DNA from: Streptomyces lincolnensis
GTDB lineage: Bacteria > Actinomycetota > Actinomycetes > Streptomycetales > Streptomycetaceae
Assembly (NCBI RefSeq): GCF_001685355.1
Contig: NZ_CP016438.1
Coordinates: forward strand, 4,464,001-4,528,000
Direction: 5' to 3'
Length of the DNA: 64,000 nucleotides
The translations under genes and the position numbers were made by a program. Shown in pieces: positions 25,655 to 34,454 of the stretch. The notes below the pieces were generated by a model. It had not been told where the DNA came from, searched no databases, and was given only the letters and a program-made list of their open reading frames with translations. Within the stretch, counting starts at the first letter, position 1. Every line of letters begins with the position of its first letter.

Positions 25655-26317
25655 GTGTTGAGCGTGGAAGAGACGATCGCGGGCACCGAAGCCGCTCAGA
25701 TTCCGAAGCAGCGTGGCGAATCGCTGCTGGAGACAGCCGTACGTTACGCCGAGGAGCGCCACTGGGACGTCTTTCCCGGAACCTGGCTGGAAGCCGTCGA
25801 CGGGGTGCAGCGCTGCTCGTGCGGCGACGCCGCGTGCGCCGCCCCCGGCGCGCATCCGGCGCGCGGGGACTGGGGGACGCAGGCGACCGGGAGCGCGACG
25901 GTCGCGCGGCGGATGTGGCAGAAACAGCCGACCGCTTCGATCCTGTTGCCCACCGGCCGTACATTCGACGCGATCGATGTGCCCGAGACCGCGGGGTTCC
26001 TCGCGTTGGCGCGCATGGAGCGCATGGAGTTGACCCTCGGTCCCGTCACGTTGACGCCGGATCGCCGAATGCAGTTCTTCGTACTGCCGGGGGCGTCGGT
26101 GAAGGTGCCGGAGCTGGTGCGGAAGCTGGGGTGGACTCCCTCGTCGCTGGATCTCGTCGCCCTTGGCGAGGGGGCGTATGTGGCTGCGCCGCCTACTCGG
26201 TTCGGGTCCTCGGGGGCCGTGCAGTGGGCTTGTCGGCCCACCCCGGCCAATCGGTGGTTGCCGGATGCGGAGGAGCTCATCTCGCCGCTTGCATATGCGT
26301 GCGGTCGGGACAGGTAG
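25655..26317 (+). CDS. bifunctional DNA primase/polymerase N-terminal domain protein
   Basis: About 220 residues. A prim-pol-like domain spans most of the protein (AVRYAEERHWDVFPGTWLEA; CSCGDAACAAPGAHPARGDW with a clustered Cys/His zinc-like loop; ASILLPTGRTFDAIDVPETA). The family occurs in plasmid and phage replication proteins, but Streptomyces chromosomes also carry short stand-alone copies such as this one, whose role is not established. The metal-binding DhD motif of true primases is reduced to DAIDVP. Start uncertain: GTG 25655, TTG 25658 and GTG 25664 all lie near GCGGGAG. Confidence 0.72.
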   Translation: MLSVEETIAGTEAAQIPKQRGESLLETAVRYAEERHWDVFPGTWLEAVDGVQRCSCGDAACAAPGAHPARGDWGTQATGSATVARRMWQKQPTASILLPTGRTFDAIDVPETAGFLALARMERMELTLGPVTLTPDRRMQFFVLPGASVKVPELVRKLGWTPSSLDLVALGEGAYVAAPPTRFGSSGAVQWACRPTPANRWLPDAEELISPLAYACGRDR

Positions 26318-26345
26318 CCTGCGCGGTTCCCCGCGCCCCTGAGGG
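26318..26345. repeat. short copy of the intergenic repeat
   Basis: GCCTGCGCGGTTCCCCGCGC followed by CCCTGAGG lies directly after the stop codon of the prim-pol gene. It matches the core GCGCAGTTCCCCGCGCCCCT of the units at 7.0, 18.8 and 42.5 kb, again at a gene 3' end. Confidence 0.6.
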
Positions 26346-26371
26346 TGGATGGCGAACCGTAGGGTTCAGCC

Positions 26372-27148
26372 ATGACGTCAGCGGCCGTACGTGTACATGG
26401 GCTCTGGAAGCGGTTCGGGCAGCAGGTGGCTGTGGCCGGGATCGATCTGGAGTTGCCCGCCGGGAAGTTCATCGGGCTCGTCGGGCCGAACGGAGCCGGG
26501 AAGACCACCACCCTGTCCATGGTGACCGGGCTGCTCCGGCCCGACGCGGGGAGCGTGGAGGTCGTCGGGCACGACGTGTGGCAGGACCCGGTGCAGGTGA
26601 AGGCCCGGATCGGGGTGCTGCCGGAGGGGCTGCGGCTCTTCGAGCGGCTGTCCGGGCGTGAACTGCTCGGCTACACCGGGCGGTTGCGGGGACTGCCCGG
26701 TGCCGAGGTCGACAAGCGGGCCACCCAGCTCCTGGACGTCCTCGATCTCGCGGGGGCACAGCACAAGCTGGTCGTGGACTACTCGACCGGCATGCGCAAG
26801 AAGATCGGCCTGGCCGCCGCGCTGCTGCACAACCCCGAGGTGCTCTTCCTCGACGAGCCGTTCGAGGGCGTCGACCCGGTGTCCGCGCAGACCATCCGGG
26901 GCGTCCTTGAGCGGTACACCGCCTCCGGCGCCACCGTCGTCTTCTCCTCGCACGTGATGGAGCTGGTGGAGTCCCTGTGCGACTGGGTCGCCGTCATGGC
27001 GGCCGGCAGTATCCGCGCCCACGGGACGCTCGCGGAGGTGCGCGGGGACGCTCCCTCACTCCAGCGGGCGTTCCTCGAACTCGTCGGGGCGCACGGCCGG
27101 GACACCGGCTCGCACCTCGACTGGCTGGGCGGCGGGGCGGCCCGGTGA
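26372..27148 (+). CDS. ABC transporter ATP-binding protein
   Basis: 258 residues. Walker A GPNGAGKTT (about residues 38-46), Q-loop GVLPEGLRLF, signature YSTGMRKKIGLAAALLHNP with the atypical YSTGM in place of LSGGQ, and Walker B VLFLDEPFEGVDP are all present, with a late His switch (SSHVMELVE). This is the DrrA/CcmA-like subfamily of exporters. It energises the permease encoded by the next gene, whose GTG overlaps this stop codon (GTGA). The substrate is not evident. Confidence 0.9.
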   Translation: MTSAAVRVHGLWKRFGQQVAVAGIDLELPAGKFIGLVGPNGAGKTTTLSMVTGLLRPDAGSVEVVGHDVWQDPVQVKARIGVLPEGLRLFERLSGRELLGYTGRLRGLPGAEVDKRATQLLDVLDLAGAQHKLVVDYSTGMRKKIGLAAALLHNPEVLFLDEPFEGVDPVSAQTIRGVLERYTASGATVVFSSHVMELVESLCDWVAVMAAGSIRAHGTLAEVRGDAPSLQRAFLELVGAHGRDTGSHLDWLGGGAAR

Positions 27149-28743
27149 GCGCCGACGTCACCCCCGTCACCCCCGTCGTCGTAAGGCTGAAGCTGTCCCT
27201 GCTGAAGAACGGGCTGAAGCAGTCCGGCGGGCGGCGGGCCGCGTACATCGGTTCGGCCGTGGCCGTGCTGCTCTTCTCCGTGTTGCAGCTGATCGGGCTG
27301 ATCGCGCTGCGCGGGCACGCGCACGCCGGGTCGGTGGTGGTGCTGCTGGTGGCGGTGCTGGCGGCCGGCTGGGCCGTGATGCCGCTGTTCTTCCCCAGCG
27401 GCGACGAGACCCTCGACCCGACCCGGCTGGTGATGCTGCCCCTGCGGCCCCGGCCGCTGGTGCGGGCGCTGCTCATGGCCTCGCTGGTCGGCATCGGGCC
27501 GCTGTTCACGCTGTGCATGCTGACCGGGTCGGTGATCGCGGTCGCGCACGGGGGTGTGGCGTACGTCGTCGGCGTCATCGGTGCGGTGCTCGGGCTGCTG
27601 GTGTGCGTGGCCCTCGCGCGGACCGTCGCCGCGGCCAACATCCGGCTGCTGACCAGCCGTAAGGGCCGTGATCTGGCGGTGCTGAGCGGGCTGGTCATCG
27701 CGGTGGGGGCGCAGGTGGTGAACTTCGGCGCGCAGCGGCTGGGTTCGCGCGGGCTGGGGCAGCTCGACGGGCCGGCCGAGGTGCTGAAGTGGGTGCCGCC
27801 CGGCTCGGCGATCGGGGCGGCGGACTCGGCGAGCGAGGGGTCCTACGGCGTTGCCTTCCTCCAACTCGCCCTGTCGGCGCTGGCTTTGGTCGTGCTGCTG
27901 GGCGTGTGGTCGCGGCATCTGACCCAGCTGATGACCTCGCCGGACGGCTCCACCCTCCAGGCCGCCGACTCCAGGAGCCGGGAGCGGAACTCGACGGGGC
28001 TGTCCCGGCTGCTGCCGGCCGGCCGTACCGGCACGGTCATGGAGCGCAGCCTGCGCTATGTGTGGCGGGATCCGAAGACCAAGGCGGCCTGGGTGACCTC
28101 GCTGGCCATCGGGCTGATCGTGCCCGTGTTCAACGCCCTCCAGGGCACCGGCTCCATCTACTTCGCGTGCTTCGCCGCCGGGATGCTCGGCGTGCAGATG
28201 TACAACCAGTTCGGGCAGGACACCTCCGCGTTCTGGATGGTCGCGATGACGATCTCCTCGACCCGGGACGCCTACGTCGAGCTGCGGGCGCGGGCACTGG
28301 CCCTGCTGGTGATCACCCTGCCGTACGCCACGCTCGTGACCGTCCTGACGACGGCGATGCTGGACGACTGGCCGAAGCTGCCCGAGGTGCTGGGGCTGTC
28401 CTTCGCGCTGCTCGGGGCGATGCTGGCGACCGGGGCGTGGACGTCGGCGCGCTTTCCGTACTCCATCCCGCAGGAGGGCTACAAGAACGTGGCCCCCGGG
28501 CAGTCCGGGCTGGCCTTCATGGCCATCCTGGGCGGCATGGTCTCGGCGGCCCTGCTGTGCGCCCCCGTCATCGCGGGGACGATCTGGCTGAACGTCAGCG
28601 AGGGCGGCGAGCGGTGGAGCTGGCTGCTGCTGCCCGTGGGGACGGTCTACGGCGTGCTGATCACGGTGGCGGGGCTGCGGCTGGCGGCACCGCGCACGGC
28701 CCGCCGGCTGCCGGAGATCCTGGCGCTGGTCAGCAAGGGGTGA
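27145..28743 (+). CDS. ABC transporter permease-like membrane protein
   Basis: 532 residues with about 12-14 hydrophobic segments in two clusters, separated by a soluble region (SPDGSTLQAADSRSRERNST; GRTGTVMERSLRYVWRDPKT). The layout resembles large putative ABC-2-type permeases linked to single ATPase genes in actinobacteria. No conserved substrate-binding motif is known to me. Its GTG start overlaps the ATPase stop, so the two proteins are made together. A hairpin (28753-28775) ends the operon. Confidence 0.82.
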   Translation: MSADVTPVTPVVVRLKLSLLKNGLKQSGGRRAAYIGSAVAVLLFSVLQLIGLIALRGHAHAGSVVVLLVAVLAAGWAVMPLFFPSGDETLDPTRLVMLPLRPRPLVRALLMASLVGIGPLFTLCMLTGSVIAVAHGGVAYVVGVIGAVLGLLVCVALARTVAAANIRLLTSRKGRDLAVLSGLVIAVGAQVVNFGAQRLGSRGLGQLDGPAEVLKWVPPGSAIGAADSASEGSYGVAFLQLALSALALVVLLGVWSRHLTQLMTSPDGSTLQAADSRSRERNSTGLSRLLPAGRTGTVMERSLRYVWRDPKTKAAWVTSLAIGLIVPVFNALQGTGSIYFACFAAGMLGVQMYNQFGQDTSAFWMVAMTISSTRDAYVELRARALALLVITLPYATLVTVLTTAMLDDWPKLPEVLGLSFALLGAMLATGAWTSARFPYSIPQEGYKNVAPGQSGLAFMAILGGMVSAALLCAPVIAGTIWLNVSEGGERWSWLLLPVGTVYGVLITVAGLRLAAPRTARRLPEILALVSKG

Positions 28744-28752
28744 CCGGGGTGA

Positions 28753-28775
28753 GCCGGGCGGACGGCCCGCCCGGC
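28753..28775. terminator. hairpin between convergent ABC and hydrolase genes
   Basis: GCCGGGCGG (28753-28761) pairs with CCGCCCGGC (28767-28775) across a 5-base loop, ten bases after the permease stop. It can act for both converging genes. Confidence 0.65.
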
Positions 28776-28803
28776 CGCGGGTGGGTCAGCCGCCGAGGTC
28801 GGT

Positions 28804-29736
28804 TCAGCCGCTGAGGTCGGTGAGGACGCTGTCCAGGAAGGGTTCGATGGCGGCGCGCCAGGCGTCCGGCTGGTCGTAGTGGACGAGGTGGCCGGCGTCG
28901 GCGACCTCCGCGTACTGGCCGCGGGGCAGGACGCGGACCATCTCCTGGGCCTCGGCGCGGCCCAGCTCGCCGTCGAGGCCGCGGACGACCAGGGTGGGGC
29001 AGCGGACCTGGGCGAGTTCCTCCCAGTGGGCGTCGTAGACCCAGGTCTCGCGGGACTCCAGCATCTGCTCCGGTTCGAAGACCGGGCGCCAGCCGTCGGG
29101 GGACTCCTGCATGACCTCGGCGTAGAACTCGCCGCGTGCCCGGCTCGGGCGCTCCACCCAGGGGTCGTCCTCGCCGAACCACTTGCGTACGTCGGAGAGG
29201 GTGGCGAAGGGGGCGGGCCAGGCCTTGAACCAGTCCTCCCACTCGCGCTGCGAGGCGGCGCCGAGGGCGGAGGCCCGCATGTCGCAGATGATCAGCCCGC
29301 AGACCAGGTCGGGGCGCTTGGCGGCGAGCTGCCAGGCGGTCAGGGCGCCCATGGCGTGCCCGACCAGGACGGCGGGGGCGAGACCGAGCTGTTCGAGAGC
29401 GGCTTCGGCGTCCTCGACGTAGGCCTCGCGGGTGAAGGCGGCCCTCGGGGGCTTGTCGCTCTGGCCGTGTCCACGCTGGTCGAGTGCGACGGCGCGATGC
29501 CGTGCGGAGAGCCAGCGGGCGGTGGAGGCCCAGTGCGAGGCGCGGCCCATCAGGCCGTGCAGTAACAGCACGCCGGGCGCCCGTTCCGCCGCGCCGGGGC
29601 CCGGCGGGCGTGGTGCGGGCACGGGGTGCGCCCCCTGCGGTACGTCCCTGGCCTGATCGCTCTTGGGAGGGTCGCCGAACTCCCAGGCCGCCAGGCGTAC
29701 GTCGCCCGCCCCGGTCACGTCGATGCGTCGCGCCAC
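28804..29736 (-). CDS. alpha/beta hydrolase-fold protein lacking the nucleophile serine
   Basis: 310 residues. The fold is clear: oxyanion segment VLLLHGLMGRASHW (about residues 55-68), DQRGHGQSD, catalytic-acid region VVRGLDGE and DAGHLVHYDQPD with the active His. The nucleophile elbow, however, reads VGHAMGAL, with Ala (codon GCC) where Ser, Cys or Asp is expected. It is therefore either non-catalytic (binding or scaffold role) or uses another mechanism. A proline-rich insert (residues about 32-52) precedes the core. The start is the ATG at 29736. It stands alone, convergent to the ABC operon. Confidence 0.82.
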   Translation of the reverse strand: MARRIDVTGAGDVRLAAWEFGDPPKSDQARDVPQGAHPVPAPRPPGPGAAERAPGVLLLHGLMGRASHWASTARWLSARHRAVALDQRGHGQSDKPPRAAFTREAYVEDAEAALEQLGLAPAVLVGHAMGALTAWQLAAKRPDLVCGLIICDMRASALGAASQREWEDWFKAWPAPFATLSDVRKWFGEDDPWVERPSRARGEFYAEVMQESPDGWRPVFEPEQMLESRETWVYDAHWEELAQVRCPTLVVRGLDGELGRAEAQEMVRVLPRGQYAEVADAGHLVHYDQPDAWRAAIEPFLDSVLTDLSG

Positions 29737-30395
29737 GGTTCTGGCACCCCCCTAGCTCCGCTCGGACCGCCCGTTCTCTCGCCGGCCGGTCCTGTGTGAA
29801 CCCCGTCCTGGCCTGCTCTGTCCGTCGTGCCCCGCCCTACCCCCTGAAGCGCGTGGGCCGCGTGATACGTCACCCGCATCCCCGCGAGACTATCGAATAC
29901 CCATTCGAAGATACCGTTCTCGCCGGCAACACCCCTCGTTCGAGTGACCGCACTCAAGGAATGATCGCCGCTGCCGAGGGGAGATCTTCAGCGGGAGGCG
30001 GACCGATCGGGGAAACCGGTCCGAAGGGGATGACCCTGGGAGCTCGGGGCTCCGGGTCAGCACAGGGGAGGACAGGCCCCGGCGCCACACGGCGCCGGGG
30101 CCCTCTCCCTGCTCACGGCACATCATCCCCGCCCCTCCCCGGCCGGACGGCATCACTGCCGACCACGGCCAAGAACCCCTCAGGTCATATGCCTCACGCG
30201 ACAGCCTCGCACGGGATGCGCCCGGGCGCTGCGATTCGGCGCAGTGAATCTTGCTTTCGGCACCCCCGCCGAAGCACCACAACTGCCTCCCGGTTCACAG
30301 CAGTTGACGGCCACCCGACGGAAGTGCGCACTCCACGGGACCGCCGCCGCCCGGCGCGGGACACTCGGCGTCCAGCACCCGGCGCCCGGCACCGC
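29737..30395. other. long intergenic region upstream of hydrolase, downstream of dmdR1
   Basis: About 660 bases without a convincing gene. Besides the strong hairpin at 30075-30102 it has an AT-richer patch (CGAATACCCATTCGAAGATA, 29894-29913) that may be the hydrolase promoter. Frames such as 29890-30282 (minus) lack a recognisable family. A small RNA could be encoded here, but no known one was recognised. Confidence 0.4.
30075..30102. terminator. perfect 12-bp GC hairpin
   Basis: GGCCCCGGCGCC (30075-30086), loop ACAC, GGCGCCGGGGCC (30091-30102). It lies about 300 bases downstream of the dmdR1 stop, so it either ends a long dmdR1 3' UTR or an unannotated transcript. Confidence 0.7.
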
Positions 30396-31088
30396 TCAGC
30401 GCTTGGCGACGAACACGTGGGAGGCCACGTCCGACTCCAGCTCGGCCGCCTCGCCGCCGCTGCCCACCAGCACACCGCCCGCCGACTCCGTCACGCTGAC
30501 CACCGAGCCGGGCTGCACGCCCGCCCGCCGCAGCGTGTACATCAGCTGCGCGTCCGTCTGGATCGGCTCGCCGATCCTGCGCACCACGACCGTCTTGCCC
30601 TCCACACCCGGGTCGAGGTCGGCGAGCGACACCATGCCCTCGTCCAGGAACGGGTCGGCGCCGTCCTTCTCGCCGAGCTCCTCAAGACCGGGGATCGGAT
30701 TGCCGTACGGCGACTCGGTCGGGTGGCGCAGCAGCTCCAGCACACGGCGCTCCACGGCCTCGCTCATCACATGCTCCCAACGGCACGCCTCGGCGTGGAC
30801 CTGCTCCCACTCCAGGCCGATCACGTCGACGAGCAGACACTCGGCGAGGCGGTGCTTGCGCATCACGCGCGTGGCCAGCCGGCGGCCCTCGTCGGTGAAC
30901 TCCAGGTGCCGGTCGCTGGCGACGGCCACCAGGCCGTCCCGCTCCATCCGCGCCACCGTCTGGCTGACGGTCGGCCCGCTCTGGTCCAGCCGCTCGGCGA
31001 TCCGGGCGCGCATGGGGACCACACCTTCCTCCTCCAGCTCAAGGATGGTGCGGAGATACATCTCCGTGGTGTCGATCAGTCCGGACAT
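30396..31088 (-). CDS. dmdR1: iron-dependent transcriptional regulator, DtxR family (DmdR1-type)
   Basis: 230 residues, the length of Streptomyces DmdR1. A winged-helix DNA-binding domain (about 1-70: TTEMYLRTILELEEEGVVPM, DQSGPTVSQTVARMERDGL) is followed by a dimerisation/metal domain (HRLAECLLVDVIGLEWEQVH, CRWEHVMSEAVERRV with Cys, Glu and His metal ligands) and an SH3-like C-terminus. With Fe(II) it represses desferrioxamine synthesis and uptake genes by binding iron boxes. ATG 31088. It is divergent from the UPF0309 sugar-isomerase gene, with a DasR-type site between them. A long open frame runs antisense through the whole gene. Confidence 0.9.
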   Translation of the reverse strand: MSGLIDTTEMYLRTILELEEEGVVPMRARIAERLDQSGPTVSQTVARMERDGLVAVASDRHLEFTDEGRRLATRVMRKHRLAECLLVDVIGLEWEQVHAEACRWEHVMSEAVERRVLELLRHPTESPYGNPIPGLEELGEKDGADPFLDEGMVSLADLDPGVEGKTVVVRRIGEPIQTDAQLMYTLRRAGVQPGSVVSVTESAGGVLVGSGGEAAELESDVASHVFVAKR

Positions 31089-31240
31089 ACGTGCCCCTTG
31101 ATGAGATCTGCCGGAAGCACGACAGCTTCGCGGCGCGTGCGCTGGCCCTGGGGTCAATTCTGCCGGATACCACCGACAACCGTGCCGCGCCGGTGAAACC
31201 AAGGCGTTAACCAGTGGCGACACGGCCGTATTGACATCCC

Positions 31241-31256
31241 ACTGGTCCAGACCGCA
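31241..31256. promoter_or_regulatory. DasR-type dre site between dmdR1 and SIS gene
   Basis: ACTGGTCCAGACCGCA matches 13 of 16 bases of the DasR consensus ACTGGTCTAGACCACT. It sits 5 bases after a TTGACA hexamer (31231-31236), i.e. between the -35 and -10 of the likely SIS-gene promoter, where a bound GntR-type repressor would block transcription. A further inverted repeat, CCAGTGG/CCACTGG, spans 31211-31245. Confidence 0.6.
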
Positions 31257-31297
31257 CGGTGATCCGCGACACAGCGACGAAAGGGTGGGGTGCTCGC

Positions 31298-32080
31298 ATG
31301 GGCGACACGGGCGGCACGGATTTCACGACCGGGGGCACGCTGTCCGACCGGTTCTTCGACGCCGCGATCCGCCTGCTGGAACGGGCCCGGGACGAGGAGG
31401 CCGAGACCGTCCGGGCGGCCGGCGGGCTCCTCGCCGACACCGTCGCCTCCGGCGGGCGCCTGTTCGCCTTCGGCGCCGGGCACTCCTCGCTCGCCGCACA
31501 GGACGTCGTCTACCGCGCCGGCGGACTCGCCCTGATGAACCTGCTGGCCGCGCCCGGTCTCGTCGGCGTCGACGTGATGCCCGCCACGCTCGGCTCCGCC
31601 CTGGAACGCGTCGACGGCCTCGCCACCGCCGTCCTGGACTCCTCGCCCCTGCGCGCGGGCGACGCCCTCGTGATCATCTCGCTCTCCGGACGCAACGCGC
31701 TGCCCGTGGAGATGGCGATGCGGGCCCGTGAGCTGGGCGTCCGCGTGATCGGCGTGACCTCCGTGGCCTACGCCGCCGAGACCTCCCCCCGGCACTCCTC
31801 CGGCACCTTCCTCAAGGACCACTGCGACATCGTCCTCGACTCCAAGATCGCCATCGGCGACGCCGAGCTCACCCTCGACACCGTCCCGGCCCCCTTCGCC
31901 CCCGCCTCCACCGTCGTCACCTCCGCCCTCCTCCAGGCCGTCATGGCCACCGCGGCGGGCGCCCTGGCCGACCGGGGCATCGACCCGCCCCTGCTGCGGT
32001 CGGGGAACGTGGACGGGGGGCTGGCCTGGAACGACGAGGTGTTCGAGAAGTACGGGGAGCGGATCTTCTATCGGCGGTGA
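31298..32080 (+). CDS. SIS-domain sugar isomerase-like protein (UPF0309)
   Basis: 260 residues. A SIS fold spans about residues 30-240: GGRLFAFGAGHSSLAAQDVVYRAGG contains the phosphosugar-binding loop, followed by ALVIISLSGRNALPVEMAM with the second Ser-rich loop, and GVTSVAYAAE. Members bind phosphorylated sugars, often amino sugars; this subgroup is annotated UPF0309 and has no proven reaction. ATG 31298 follows GGGTGGGG. A DasR site in its promoter supports a link to N-acetylglucosamine metabolism. Confidence 0.85.
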   Translation: MGDTGGTDFTTGGTLSDRFFDAAIRLLERARDEEAETVRAAGGLLADTVASGGRLFAFGAGHSSLAAQDVVYRAGGLALMNLLAAPGLVGVDVMPATLGSALERVDGLATAVLDSSPLRAGDALVIISLSGRNALPVEMAMRARELGVRVIGVTSVAYAAETSPRHSSGTFLKDHCDIVLDSKIAIGDAELTLDTVPAPFAPASTVVTSALLQAVMATAAGALADRGIDPPLLRSGNVDGGLAWNDEVFEKYGERIFYRR

Positions 32081-32098
32081 GCGCCGGCGCGCGTGCCG

Positions 32099-32120
32099 CG
32101 TGGCCGTAGCTGCGGCCACG
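32099..32120 (+). terminator. hairpin after SIS gene
   Basis: CGTGGCCG (32099-32106) and CGGCCACG (32113-32120) pair across a 6-base loop, 19 bases after the SIS stop codon. Confidence 0.6.
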
Positions 32121-32280
32121 GGCGGACAGTCGTACCGCTGGACAGCGCCCGGTCATGCGGTGGCGGCTGCCGGTTCGCCGAGCCGCGGGCGCACCTTCGC
32201 CGCCGTGTCCGCAGGCGCTGCTTGCCGCGGGCGTCCCGCGCCGCCGTAGCCACGGGGTGCCCGACCGCCGGACCGGTGCC

Positions 32281-33708
32281 CTACCCCCGCCCCAGCACCT
32301 CGCCCAGATCCAGGGCCGCGGCGATCCGGACGGCCACGTCCTCCGCGTACACCGCGTCGCCGCGCTCGAACTGGCTCCGGCCGGACCCCCGCAGAAACGT
32401 CACGACACCGAGCGTCCGCCCCCGGCTGCGCAGCACCGCACACAGCGCGTGCACCGAGTCCGCGGGCCATTGCCGGGCGATCGCCCACTCCCGGGCCGCC
32501 TCCGCGGACACCGCCCCCACGCTCGCCCGCACGGATCCGATGCGGTCCGCGCACTGCAAGGCCGGATGCCCCTCGGCATACCGCACGGGCAGCCCCGCCT
32601 GACCGGTGAGCGGACTCGGCCCGGGCGCCCCCGAAGGCGTCGCGGCGACCCGCACGAGCCGCAGCGGCCCGTCCGTCACCGCCCCGTCGGCCACCGCACC
32701 ACCCGCGACCCGGTCGATCAGCGCGTGATCGGCGAACCCGGCGAGCGCGAAGTCCAGATGAACCGTCGCCGCCTCCCGCGGATCCTCACACTCGGCGGCC
32801 GCCCGCGCCGCCCGGTGCAACTGGTTCGTACGGAACCGCAGCAGCGACGCCTCCTGCTCGCCCTGCTTGCCCTCCGTCACGTCCTGGAAGAGCCACCCGA
32901 CACCCAACGGCACCGGCTCCTCCGCGAGCGGCGACGCCAGCCGCACGAACCCGCACCGCCAGCAGCGCCGCTGCTCGCCCTCCGGCGTCCGCACACTCAC
33001 CCAGATCTCCGCGGGCGCCGGCGGAGCGCCCTCGGCCAGCACATGCGTGAGCGCGCTCTCCAGCTCCTCCACACCCTGCGCGAGCAGCTCACCCAGCGGC
33101 CGCCCCAGGACGGACGTACGCCCGATGCCCAGCGCCCTGGCCGCATGCGCGTTGACGACCGCGGGCCGCAGATCGGCGTCGACCAGCACGACACCCCAGG
33201 ACGCGTCCTCGAACAGCGCCTCACTCAGCGCGATGGACCGCTCCAGGTCGATCTGCGCGTGCACCTCGCTGAAGGCGCAGTACAGACCGGCCGGCTTCCC
33301 GTCGGGCCCGCGCACGGCCGCCGACTGCGTCCGCACCAGCACCCGCCCGCCGTCCTTGGTCAGCAGCGCGAACTCGTGCACCTGCCGCCCCGGCGCGTGC
33401 ATCGCCGACAGCAGCCGCCCCTCGACCTCCTCGGCGTCCGCACTCCGTACGGCCCACCCCGCGAACCCGTGCCGCCCCACCGCCTCCGCCGCGGTCCAGC
33501 CGAGGATCCGCTCCGCCTCACGGTTCCAGTGGGTGACCACCCCGTCCACGTCGAACGCGCACAGGGCCGCGTCCATCCCGTCGAGCAGCGCGGCCAGCAG
33601 ATCCGAGCCGCTCGGCCCCTCCGGGCCGCCCGAGCCCTGCGGACCCTCCGGCCCTTGCTCGTCCGGTCCGATCTCGTCGGTGGTCCCACTACGCCGGGAA
33701 GCACTCAC
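32281..33708 (-). CDS. PAS/GAF-domain sensor-like protein
   Basis: 475 residues. An acidic N-terminus precedes a first PAS domain (about 45-160: CAFDVDGVVTHWNREAERIL, GWTAAEAVGRHGFAG) and a second (about 170-285: LFEDASWGVVLVDADLRPAV). The C-terminal half looks like a GAF-type region (about 320-470: ADSVHALCAVLRSRGRTLGV). No kinase, phosphatase or DNA-binding output domain is visible, unlike typical SpoIIE-linked PAS proteins, so it may act through partners. GTG 33708 is preferred because AGGGGG lies 4-5 bases upstream; an upstream GTG at 33765 has no ribosome binding site. Confidence 0.8.
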   Translation of the reverse strand: MSASRRSGTTDEIGPDEQGPEGPQGSGGPEGPSGSDLLAALLDGMDAALCAFDVDGVVTHWNREAERILGWTAAEAVGRHGFAGWAVRSADAEEVEGRLLSAMHAPGRQVHEFALLTKDGGRVLVRTQSAAVRGPDGKPAGLYCAFSEVHAQIDLERSIALSEALFEDASWGVVLVDADLRPAVVNAHAARALGIGRTSVLGRPLGELLAQGVEELESALTHVLAEGAPPAPAEIWVSVRTPEGEQRRCWRCGFVRLASPLAEEPVPLGVGWLFQDVTEGKQGEQEASLLRFRTNQLHRAARAAAECEDPREAATVHLDFALAGFADHALIDRVAGGAVADGAVTDGPLRLVRVAATPSGAPGPSPLTGQAGLPVRYAEGHPALQCADRIGSVRASVGAVSAEAAREWAIARQWPADSVHALCAVLRSRGRTLGVVTFLRGSGRSQFERGDAVYAEDVAVRIAAALDLGEVLGRG

Positions 33709-33858
33709 CTGGACCCCCTGCAGGCTGCCGCGTCCGTCGCACCAACAACACGCCGGTTCGCTCACTGACCATCATTGAACTCGAACGTGACGCAGCACAC
33801 ACCGGGTTCCCACAAGATTGAAGGAATCGTTGTACGCCGGAAACGTCCCGAAACCGCA

Positions 33859-34314
33859 CTACCCGCCGACGGGCGACTCCAGCCGCAGATCGATCCACAG
33901 GTCGGTCTCACCGTCCAGCACATACCGATCGACCTCCCGGAACCCGCGCGCCTTCGCGAACCGCACCCCGTCCTCGTTGGCGGCCAGCACACACGTCTCG
34001 ATCACCCGGGCACCGAGCACCCGCGCGTGATCAAAACCCTTCTCGTACAGAGCCGTCCCGAAACCCCGCCGCCGATACTCGGACAGCACCCGCGCGATCA
34101 CGGTCCCCACAGCCCCCTCCCCCTCCGGCGGCCGCACCGTCGAACACCCCACCAGCACGTCCCCGAGATACGCGTTCACCAGCCGATACCGCCGCACCCG
34201 CTCCCGCACGGCCTCGATCCCCATCGCCGCGGGCGGAACGACCACGTTGTGAACATGACGCCACTGCTCCAACATGTCGTCCCCGACCACCGGCTCCATG
34301 CGCAGACCAGCCAT
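33859..34314 (-). CDS. GNAT family N-acetyltransferase
   Basis: 151 residues. The acetyl-CoA pyrophosphate loop is VLSEYRRRGFGTALYEKGFDHA at about residues 76-97 (the R-R-x-G-x-G/A pattern), followed by CVLAANEDGVRFAKARGF (motif B region). It should acetylate a small amine or protein N-terminus; the substrate is unknown. ATG 34314. The DNA to its right is atypical: the intergenic sequence and the decayed IscB element begin here, so the element may have inserted upstream of this gene. Confidence 0.82.
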   Translation of the reverse strand: MAGLRMEPVVGDDMLEQWRHVHNVVVPPAAMGIEAVRERVRRYRLVNAYLGDVLVGCSTVRPPEGEGAVGTVIARVLSEYRRRGFGTALYEKGFDHARVLGARVIETCVLAANEDGVRFAKARGFREVDRYVLDGETDLWIDLRLESPVGG

Positions 34315-34454
34315 AGGAACCCGCTCCCTCCCTGCGTACGCCTTGATCCCGATCTTCCTACGGCGATCCTGATGGATGCCTCAGGACTTACGGGCCGCCG
34401 CTAGCAGCAAGATCGGCTATGCGTTCGACGATTCAGGATCTTTCGCACGAACGA

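Noticed and set aside
25655..26317. Prim-pol gene as a sign of an integrated plasmid or phage
   Set aside because: No integrase, repeat borders, helicase or phage genes nearby; short copies of this kind are ordinary in Streptomyces chromosomes.
30075..30102. Hairpin as part of a known metal riboswitch near dmdR1
   Set aside because: It lies downstream, not upstream, of the regulator and shows no conserved riboswitch core that I recognise.
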